The position numbers and the translations under genes are program-made. DNA of 6,456 nt, from NCBI GenBank assembly GCA_030621805.1, contig JAUXGY010000106.1, positions 1-6,456 on the forward strand, in the 5' to 3' direction. Of this stretch, positions 1 through 4,543 are shown piece by piece. Origin of the DNA: Kiritimatiellales bacterium (GTDB taxonomy: Bacteria > Verrucomicrobiota > Kiritimatiellia > Kiritimatiellales > Pontiellaceae). The notes below the pieces were generated by a model. That model ran no database searches and was not told the DNA's origin. It saw only the letters and a program-made list of their open reading frames with translations. Numbering within the stretch: the stretch's first letter is position 1; each line of letters begins with the position of its first letter.

Positions 1-444
1 AGAGGTTGGAGATTGCGCTGCAGCACCAACAAACGTGGCTCCAATCTGGCTTCCGCCACCGGACGCTGCATCATAAAACTTCAAAGTGAAGTCCTTGAAT
101 CCCCGCGACGCCGCAGTGGCATTACCAGCCCAGGCAGCATTCCATAGGTAGAACGTGTCTAGTTCCGCCGCTGCACCGAACTCCATGGTAAGGGTCAGGG
201 GCCAAGTGCTAGGCGGGTTTGCAGATGCGTATCCATTACCGGCATTCATGGCAATGGTTCCTGCATCAATGGTATCCGTTCCAGCCGTGAAACCACTTGC
301 GATAAGATTACCTACTTCATAACCTGCGCCAAATGTACCCCCATCGGTCGCGATGCTATCCGGTTGAATAAATGATGCCTTAGCAACCTGCGAAAGCGCG
401 ATCATTGATAGAACTACTGCACCTACTATTAGTCTTTTTTTCAT
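1..444 (-). CDS. Secreted protein with the same domain as the neighbouring kinase ectodomain (partial, 3' end off window)
   Basis: The frame is open from an ATG at 444-442 to the left edge (148 codons, no stop), so only the N-terminal part is visible. Residues 1-23 form a signal peptide: MKKR, a hydrophobic stretch, and a probable cut after AKA. The mature part starts at SFIQPDS and continues with TDGGTF, AGTDTIDA, NAGNGYASANPP, a WPLTLTMEF strand, FYLWNA and a GFKDFTLKFYD strand. This looks like a discoidin/jelly-roll type beta-sandwich. The same motifs occur in the same order in residues 69-191 of the kinase encoded at 1410-4016. AGAGGAAG (minus strand, 457-450) is a suitable ribosome site, with GAGG 8 nt before the ATG. 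The function is unknown. The export signal and context suggest a periplasmic, surface or extracellular protein. Proteins of this style in this lineage often end in a PEP-CTERM sorting tail, but that end lies outside the window. I am confident the gene is real and less sure of its fold. Confidence 0.88.
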   Translation of the reverse strand, partial: MKKRLIVGAVVLSMIALSQVAKASFIQPDSIATDGGTFGAGYEVGNLIASGFTAGTDTIDAGTIAMNAGNGYASANPPSTWPLTLTMEFGAAAELDTFYLWNAAWAGNATAASRGFKDFTLKFYDAASGGGSQIGATFVGAAAQSPTS

Positions 445-468
445 GCTTTCTTCCTCTCTTTTTATTTC

Positions 469-493
469 GTACAGCACCCTTATGGTGCCGTAC
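469..493 (-). promoter_or_regulatory. Stem-loop in the leader just upstream of the secreted-protein ribosome site
   Basis: On the minus strand GTAC-G-GCACC, loop ATAAG, GGTGC-T-GTAC forms a 10-bp stem with one G-U pair. It lies 24-49 nt before the start codon and directly ahead of the AGAGGAAG ribosome site. No T-run follows on either strand, so it is not an intrinsic terminator. It could be an mRNA-stabilising or translation-control element, or, as a near-perfect DNA palindrome, a protein-binding site. Confidence 0.5.
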
Positions 494-543
494 ACGATTC
501 TCTTAGCCGGTTTCCCGGGACAGTCATTCGGACGGCCTTGGAC

Positions 544-586
544 CTCCTCCTAATCCAAACGCTCTCATCTACACCTTGAGGAGGAG
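544..586 (-). repeat. Inverted repeat CTCCTCCT/AGGAGGAG in the leader
   Basis: Positions 544-551 (CTCCTCCT) and 579-586 (AGGAGGAG) are perfect complements 27 nt apart. In a minus-strand transcript starting near 585 this would be the very 5' stem of the leader. It would place a perfect AGGAGG-like sequence in its 3' arm with no well-spaced ATG after it. Low sequence complexity makes a chance match possible. Confidence 0.35.
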
Positions 587-590
587 TTCA

Positions 591-599
591 TATATACCA
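591..599 (-). promoter_or_regulatory. Candidate extended -10 promoter element for the secreted-protein gene
   Basis: The minus strand reads TGGTATATA, matching the extended -10 pattern TGn-TATAAT with one mismatch in the hexamer. The matching -35 region (AGATCT at 17 nt) is poor, which an extended -10 can tolerate or which may point to an activator. This is a motif match only. Confidence 0.25.
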
Positions 600-695
600 A
601 ACCTCAGTTCCAGAGATCTACTGTAAGATTTTATAGGTCAGGAGCAGACGTACAGGAATTGGTGCCCGGGGTGGCGGACAACTATGTGGAACTCG

Positions 696-711
696 CCTGA
701 AATTCTTCAGG
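696..711 (-). terminator. Weak hairpin downstream of the response regulator
   Basis: CCTGAA, loop ATTC, TTCAGG is a perfect 6-bp stem about 60 nt after the regulator stop codon. No T-tract follows on the minus strand, so it is at best a weak or factor-assisted terminator. Read-through into the secreted-protein gene is possible. Confidence 0.25.
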
Positions 712-772
712 GGAGGAGAAGGATCATATGCCAACGGCCCCTCTAGCTGTGTCAACCGGAGATAAAGCCTTG

Positions 773-1408
773 TTAGAGAATCCCAACTCGATACGCCTTG
801 GCAAGGGCACCGGACTGGGAATGGACCCCTAGTTTCTTGTAGATATTGGTGGCGTGGAATGTCACGGTGCTATACGTGACATCCAGTCTGTCTGCAATTT
901 CTTGTCGCGAAAGATCCAACGAAACCAGCTCCAGCACCTCAATCTCCCGCGCCGACAAATCAAACTCTTCGGCCGGCTTGGGCGACCGCATTTCCTCGAG
1001 CACCATTTTGGTTACCGACGGGCTCAGTGCCGCACCACCCAAAAAAACCTCTTGCAATCCACGGACGATATCCAAGGGCGCGGATGTCTTCAAAAGATAG
1101 CCCGCCGCCCCGGCATCTAATGATTCGAGCACTTTTTCCTTGTTGGCAAAAACCGTCAACACGATCACGGTCAAATCTGGAGCGATCTTTGCCAGCGTCC
1201 GAATGCCGTCGACCCCGTCCATACCGGGTAGGCCAAGATCCATCAGCACCAGATCCGGATGAGAATCCGTTTCAATGGCTTGGAAAAGTTTAATGCAGGA
1301 AGGAAATACCCGACTACAGGTAATATGTTCCTCTCGGTTCAGTATCCCCTGCAACATGCGGCGATAGCCGGCGTTGTCTTCCACCACCCATATGTCAATC
1401 GGTATCAT
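773..1408 (-). CDS. NarL/FixJ-family two-component response regulator
   Basis: This is a 211-residue DNA-binding response regulator, the usual length for the family. Residues 1-120 are the receiver domain: acidic pair E10-D11 (VVEDN), phospho-acceptor D57 in PDLVLMDLGLPGMDG, switch T85 in VIVLTVF, and K107 in GYLLKT. Residues 150-205 are a LuxR/GerE helix-turn-helix: LSAREIEVLELV, then SRQEIADRLDVTYSTVTFH as the recognition part, then IYKKLGV. The ATG at 1408-1406 is one base after the kinase stop codon. No clear ribosome site lies in front of it (the preceding bases are CCTCTAATTAGC), so translation is probably coupled to the kinase. It should be phosphorylated by the kinase encoded at 1410-4016. 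Its likely target is the promoter region at 445-772, but that is inferred from position alone. The N-terminus MIPIDIWVVED is nearly repeated in the broken copy at 4488. Confidence 0.96.
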   Translation of the reverse strand: MIPIDIWVVEDNAGYRRMLQGILNREEHITCSRVFPSCIKLFQAIETDSHPDLVLMDLGLPGMDGVDGIRTLAKIAPDLTVIVLTVFANKEKVLESLDAGAAGYLLKTSAPLDIVRGLQEVFLGGAALSPSVTKMVLEEMRSPKPAEEFDLSAREIEVLELVSLDLSRQEIADRLDVTYSTVTFHATNIYKKLGVHSQSGALAKAYRVGIL

Positions 1409-1409
1409 G

Positions 1410-4016
1410 CTAATTAGAGGTTTTATATACGTTGTATAGTTCGCGGGACAGTGTCGTTAACGAGGTTTTCAACACGATTGTGGTACCTGCTCCAACCTGA
1501 GTAATCAATTCCATTTTGCCACCCAATTCCTCCGCACGCTCCTTCATGCTATCCAGACCCCATCCCTCGGACGGTTCCAGAGGATCAAAGCCGCACCCAT
1601 TATCACGAATGGATATCCGCAGAGATTGGTCAACAATTGAAAAATCCACCCATACCCGGGTCGCCCCGGAATGGCGGGCGCAATTGTGAACCGCCTCTTT
1701 GAAAAACATAATCAGGTGCCGCTTAAATGCAAATGATACGACACGATCAGGGCAATCCTCCGAGATCTCAATAAGAACCTCCATCTCATTCAAAACCCGT
1801 TTGGCCCGCTCGACCAGTTTTTGTATCAACAGGGGCAACCGAACGGTGTTTTCATCAACCACCCAAACAACCTCACGCAAGGATGCGCAAGCTTCGCTGG
1901 TCAACAGGGAAAGGTCTCGCAGGTTCTCCTCTGCGTCCGTATTCGCCACGGCATGCTTCAACTGTTCGGCCGCAAGCGAAATGCTCCCAAGGTCGCTCCC
2001 CACCTCATCATGCAAATCCCGGGCAATCCGCCATTTTAATTTATTCATTCCCCGCTTGCGCAACTGTCGTTGCAGCACCAAACCGCCGATCAGGCACATA
2101 ACAACGACCCCGCCACCCCAAATCCCAGAGTACTGTTTAATACGCCGCCAGTTAGCCCGGGCCAGCTCCAACTCCCGCTCCACCACCACCAGGCGTCGAT
2201 CCAGCGGGCGGCGTTGGGCCAATCCCTTAATCCATTCTCCCTGCGGCAAAATCCAACGGTGCTGGCTGTAGCCATCGACTAGGCGAGAGAGTTGATCCAG
2301 ATATTCCTCGGGAATCCCCTGCGCGTCAACCTTGCAGCCGACTGACCAGACCTCCCCGTTGCTGGAAACCATAATTTCCCCTATCCCGAGAACCCGCGTC
2401 CCCTTGTATTCACCGAGTCCGCTCACCGTGATGCGGATGTATCGTGCATCATGCCCTCCACCAATGATGGAAAGCAGGTTGCCGTGAGGGGTGCGCTTGC
2501 TGATGTTTCTTGTTCCGAGCACTCTCGCCACCTTGAAGTCCGAATCAGGCGAAATCTCCACCGAGATTTCCTTCGGAAAGCCAAACAACGGGAGCGCCAA
2601 CAGATGCGGAGCCGCAGCCGGCCAGATATCAATGCGCCCGATTGATTTCACATGGCCCAGATCCAGTATGAACTGCACCTTGTCCGAAACCGAAGCACCA
2701 TGTTCATAAGTGACCATCAGATCCTCCGCAGACACCGTTTCATCACTCAGCGGCAATCCAAAACCCGCCATACCGTCATGCAGGTATTGGATATCCCATA
2801 GCGGATACATCGTAAATGGGTCGGATACCGATACTTCCGTGATCCCGCGACCCCATGTGCTTGCGTTGGCACCAATATGGCCATCAGGCCTCGATTGGAA
2901 CAGATAGATTTCACCCAGCGCATAGTGGGCCACGCCCGATTCCCGCACCACCTGCGGAACCGTGATGCGAACCTGCCTCACGTATCGATTGATCCCCGAA
3001 AAAAAGACGGGATACGGGCCAGGGTCGGGAAAGTCCTCCTCCATCCAGTCCACTACCGTTTCGAACCGGTCCGTACGTGCATTCAACACCTCGATTTTAA
3101 AGCGCTTGGGAAAGGCATAGGCGTTAAACTCCGGAGGAGTGAAGGCTGGAGCAAGGGCAATCGAATCGAGGGAAGGAGGAAAGGACAATTTGATGTCAAT
3201 CTGCTGAGATGGAAGCGAACCGTCGGAAGCGGGCTCCTCGAAAAGGGAATGATAACCCAAGTGGTCGATCAGAAATTCCGGGGCATGCTGCGGCAACACG
3301 GATATCTTTGCGAGTAATCGCTCCCGCTCTATCTCCAGCTGTTGAATGCGCGAACGCGGCCACCGCGCCAACGCCTCGTGCGAGATGGCGGAATATTCGG
3401 CAGGGAAACGAGGGTCCACCAATTCGACAGGGTAGTTTCCGGATTGCGGAGCTTGAGCTGCTTGCAAGTCAGTTAGAGTGCCGAGCGACTTGCCGGTTCC
3501 TCTGGCTCCGTCGAAAAATTCGAGATCGAACTGCTTAATTCCATGCGAAAGAGGGACGGACAGTCCGCCACTAGAGGCGTTCCACAGATAGAAAGCACTC
3601 AACTCCTGCGCGGTCGAAAATTCCAAGGTGATGGAGACGGGGTAGCCAGCCAGCGGAGGATTGGCAGAGGCGAACCCATTACCTGCATTGGGCGCATTCG
3701 CATCAATCGTATCGGTCCCCGCAGTCACCCCTTCATTCCAAAGATTTTCTACTGCGTAGTCCGTCTTGTTAAAGGTACCTCCATCCGTGGAGCCGGAATC
3801 CGGCTGGATGAATGCTGGTTCGCCAGCTACGCGTTCAAACCCGATTTCACGGGCACCGACCCATCCGTTGTCTTGTAGGTGGTTGCTCTCGATGGTGAGC
3901 ACCACCGACCGGACTCCAGCAATGGGATCGAATGTGAACACTTCGGCCACGGCAAACCCCGCCAACGCCAGCATCCATCCCGCAAGAATCAATTGCCTGT
4001 GCCGCACCCTCTTCAT
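1410..4016 (-). CDS. Membrane histidine kinase (HisKA_3/HATPase) with a large discoidin-like periplasmic sensor
   Basis: An 868-residue sensor kinase. Residues 1-24 are a signal peptide (cut after AVA). Residues 25-630 should be periplasmic. Residues 69-191 match the secreted protein at 1-444 (FIQPDS, TDGGTF, TAGTDTIDA, NAGNG, ASANPP, FYLWNA). A charged helix follows (about 218-240), then two discoidin/F5-8C-like modules ending in the strand pairs 346-373 and 524-550. Helices at about 575-628 lead into one membrane segment (631-648). In the cytoplasm, RIARDLHDEVGSDLGSI carries the phospho-accepting His669. The ATP-binding domain has an N-box (E774, N778), a G1 box DNGCGFD (805-811) and a G2 box GWGLDSMKERAEELGG (818-833). 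This is the dimerising kinase family that normally pairs with NarL/FixJ regulators, as here. AGGTGG (4029-4024) sits 7 nt before the ATG. The ligand is unknown; a sugar or an envelope/surface component is plausible for discoidin-type domains. The six-residue window HDEVGS has Ser where related kinases with strong phosphatase activity often have Gln. Confidence 0.95.
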   Translation of the reverse strand: MKRVRHRQLILAGWMLALAGFAVAEVFTFDPIAGVRSVVLTIESNHLQDNGWVGAREIGFERVAGEPAFIQPDSGSTDGGTFNKTDYAVENLWNEGVTAGTDTIDANAPNAGNGFASANPPLAGYPVSITLEFSTAQELSAFYLWNASSGGLSVPLSHGIKQFDLEFFDGARGTGKSLGTLTDLQAAQAPQSGNYPVELVDPRFPAEYSAISHEALARWPRSRIQQLEIERERLLAKISVLPQHAPEFLIDHLGYHSLFEEPASDGSLPSQQIDIKLSFPPSLDSIALAPAFTPPEFNAYAFPKRFKIEVLNARTDRFETVVDWMEEDFPDPGPYPVFFSGINRYVRQVRITVPQVVRESGVAHYALGEIYLFQSRPDGHIGANASTWGRGITEVSVSDPFTMYPLWDIQYLHDGMAGFGLPLSDETVSAEDLMVTYEHGASVSDKVQFILDLGHVKSIGRIDIWPAAAPHLLALPLFGFPKEISVEISPDSDFKVARVLGTRNISKRTPHGNLLSIIGGGHDARYIRITVSGLGEYKGTRVLGIGEIMVSSNGEVWSVGCKVDAQGIPEEYLDQLSRLVDGYSQHRWILPQGEWIKGLAQRRPLDRRLVVVERELELARANWRRIKQYSGIWGGGVVVMCLIGGLVLQRQLRKRGMNKLKWRIARDLHDEVGSDLGSISLAAEQLKHAVANTDAEENLRDLSLLTSEACASLREVVWVVDENTVRLPLLIQKLVERAKRVLNEMEVLIEISEDCPDRVVSFAFKRHLIMFFKEAVHNCARHSGATRVWVDFSIVDQSLRISIRDNGCGFDPLEPSEGWGLDSMKERAEELGGKMELITQVGAGTTIVLKTSLTTLSRELYNVYKTSN

Positions 4017-4023
4017 AGATCGT

Positions 4024-4029
4024 CCACCT
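4024..4029 (-). promoter_or_regulatory. Ribosome binding site of the kinase gene
   Basis: AGGTGG on the minus strand lies 7 nt before the ATG at 4016-4014. It supports that start, which is also the one that gives a proper signal peptide. Confidence 0.7.
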
Positions 4030-4034
4030 GCCTG

Positions 4035-4085
4035 TTAAACCAGAATACATTTCGGTTTTACAAGAATCGGGGTTTTTAACCAGAA
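4035..4085. repeat. Pair of direct repeats TTAAACCAGAA / TTTAACCAGAA upstream of the kinase
   Basis: Positions 4035-4045 and 4075-4085 match at 10 of 11 bases in the same orientation, 40 bp apart (close to four helical turns). They lie in the A/T-rich stretch where the kinase promoter should be. They may be tandem binding sites for a regulator. I see no convincing -35/-10 pair, so the promoter itself is not called. Confidence 0.35.
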
Positions 4086-4122
4086 AAATTTAATCTGAGC
4101 GCCAGTGATCGCCGAGTGGGTT

Positions 4123-4227
4123 ATACACCATCGACTAAAAAAGAATGAGCGTCTCGCTCGTTCAGGCAAGCGGGACGCTTGCTCTACTTTCAGAATCTGT
4201 GCCGAGAAGTTCTGGGCGATGGTGTAT
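4123..4227. repeat. 105-bp palindromic element with 11-bp terminal inverted repeats
   Basis: ATACACCATCG (4123-4133) and its exact complement CGATGGTGTAT (4217-4227) bound a segment holding two perfect hairpins: GAGCG-TCT-CGCTC (4147-4159) and GCAAGCG-GGA-CGCTTGC (4166-4182). I see no coding content and no clear direct flank at its ends. The ATACACCAT core occurs a third time at 4444-4452, at the edge of the regulator scar. It resembles the short palindromic units scattered between genes in this kind of genome. It could be a REP/MITE-type element. Confidence 0.5.
4135..4182 (-). terminator. Intrinsic terminator facing the kinase gene
   Basis: Read on the minus strand, the hairpin GCAAGCG-TCC-CGCTTGC is followed by GAGCG-AGA-CGCTC and then ATTCTTTTTTAG. 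A stable GC-rich stem before a run of six T bases is the standard Rho-independent signal. It would stop transcripts coming from the GH18 gene before they reach the kinase, making the kinase/regulator pair a separate unit. It lies inside the palindromic element at 4123-4227. Confidence 0.65.
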
Positions 4228-4228
4228 T

Positions 4229-4373
4229 GGAGGAACCTGAATCGTTCGCGATTTCTCGGGCAAAGGTGTAGTGCGGGCCTCTCTGCTTGCAGAGGGCGCG
4301 CCCCCTTCGGGAGGCACGCGCCACACCCACAGGGTGAAGAAAACACGGGGTCACTAATGATTCAGGTGGAGGA
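4229..4373. mobile_element. MITE-like non-autonomous element with terminal inverted repeats and a 6-bp direct flank
   Basis: The left end ACCTGAATCGTTCGCGA (4235-4251) and the complement of the right end, ACCTGAATCATTAGTGA (4367-4351), agree at 14 of 17 positions, including the first nine. Immediately outside both ends is GGAGGA (4229-4234 and 4368-4373), as expected of a 6-bp target duplication. The 133-bp interior has no gene but is packed with hairpins: AATCG-TTCG-CGATT (4240-4253), CTCTGC-TT-GCAGAG (4281-4294), GGCGCG/CGCGCC (4295-4322) and CACCC-ACA-GGGTG (4324-4336). Long chance frames cross it but look like repeat-derived noise. A transposase in trans would be needed for movement; none is in the window. 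Confidence 0.6.
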
Positions 4374-4401
4374 ATGTAGATGCAGGTGTCCACGCTGATT
4401 T

Positions 4402-4488
4402 TTACCACCCCTTCCGCTGTGGGTGGATTTCCGCCCCCCACAGATACACCATATCGTCTTCCACTATCCATATGCTGATCGGGATCAT
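4402..4488 (-). pseudogene. Broken 5' end of a second response regulator
   Basis: The ATG at 4488-4486 begins MIPISIWIVEDD, matching the intact regulator (MIPIDIWVVEDN) at 9 of 12 residues. A tyrosine three codons later also lines up (4446-4444). After that the similarity stops: the frame continues through an unrelated WGAEIHPQRKGW and ends at a TAA at 4404-4402. The receiver aspartate and the DNA-binding domain are gone. Several of the base differences from the intact gene are silent third-position changes. This fits a once-functional paralogue that diverged before it was lost rather than a recent partial copy. The break coincides with a copy of the 9-mer ATACACCAT that bounds the repeat at 4123-4227. 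Confidence 0.65.
4405..4426. repeat. Small inverted repeat CCACCC/GGGTGG
   Basis: Six complementary bases at each end (4405-4410, 4421-4426) surround a 10-nt loop. There is no T-tract on either strand, so it is not called as a terminator. It lies in the non-homologous tail of the regulator scar. Confidence 0.3.
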
Positions 4489-4506
4489 GCCTGCCCCGTT
4501 CCGATT

Positions 4507-4542
4507 CTAGCTCGATGTCTTATACAGAATCCTTGCGTTGCG
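4507..4542 (-). pseudogene. Remnant of the C-terminus of a second histidine kinase
   Basis: Just before the regulator scar, one minus-strand frame reads ILYKTSS followed by TAG (stop at 4509-4507). The intact kinase ends in NVYKTSN-TAG. In the shared codons TAT, AAA/AAG, ACC/ACA, TCT/TCG and TAG, the three changes are all silent. The stop is 18 nt before the scar ATG (one base in the intact pair). The kinase-like stretch is at most about 12 codons and begins right at the GH18 stop codon. The order (kinase end, then regulator start) is that of the intact operon. Alone the match would be too short to believe; next to MIPISIWIVEDD it is persuasive. Confidence 0.5.
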
Positions 4543-4543
4543 T

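Larger units (their letters stand above)
445..772. other. Intergenic regulatory region upstream of the secreted-protein gene
   Basis: This is a 328-bp gap between the regulator stop codon and the start of the secreted-protein gene. I see no protein gene in it. It holds a weak hairpin just after the regulator (696-711), a possible extended -10 box (591-599), a purine/pyrimidine inverted repeat (544-551 with 579-586) and a strong stem-loop next to the ribosome site (469-493). If transcription begins near 585, the mRNA leader is about 140 nt, which is long. A perfect TTGACA (minus strand, 755-750) exists, but the nearest good -10 (TATGAT, 728-723) is 21 nt away, too far for a standard promoter. 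Confidence 0.6.
4017..4543. other. Intergenic region: two-component scar, palindromic repeats and kinase leader
   Basis: This is a 527-bp gap without an intact gene. From right to left it holds the kinase and regulator remnants (4542-4402), the MITE-like element with its direct flanks (4373-4229), the 105-bp palindromic repeat with the terminator (4227-4123), and an A/T-rich stretch with direct repeats and the kinase ribosome site (4122-4017). Frames of about 90-190 codons that cross it are products of palindromic repeats or shadows of neighbours. Confidence 0.7.

Noticed and set aside
1..444. Calling the secreted protein a PEP-CTERM protein
   Set aside because: The C-terminal sorting signal, which defines that class, is outside the window.
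469..493. A sigma-54 promoter (GGCAC...GTGC) in the leader palindrome
   Set aside because: The GG and GC elements are 12 nt apart rather than the required 10, and the sequence is better explained as a stem-loop.
723..755. A sigma-70 promoter with perfect TTGACA and TATGAT
   Set aside because: The spacer is 21 nt, well outside the usual 16-18.
2877..3317. A 146-codon plus-strand frame
   Set aside because: It lies wholly inside the well-supported kinase gene on the opposite strand and has no recognisable domain.
4035..4085. A CRISPR array
   Set aside because: There are only two short repeats, no regular spacing series and no cas genes in the window.
4035..4471. Minus-strand frames of 93-103 codons between the kinase and GH18 genes
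   Set aside because: They translate the hairpin repeats and terminal repeats, giving low-complexity Arg/Pro-rich peptides. The DNA is better explained as non-coding elements.
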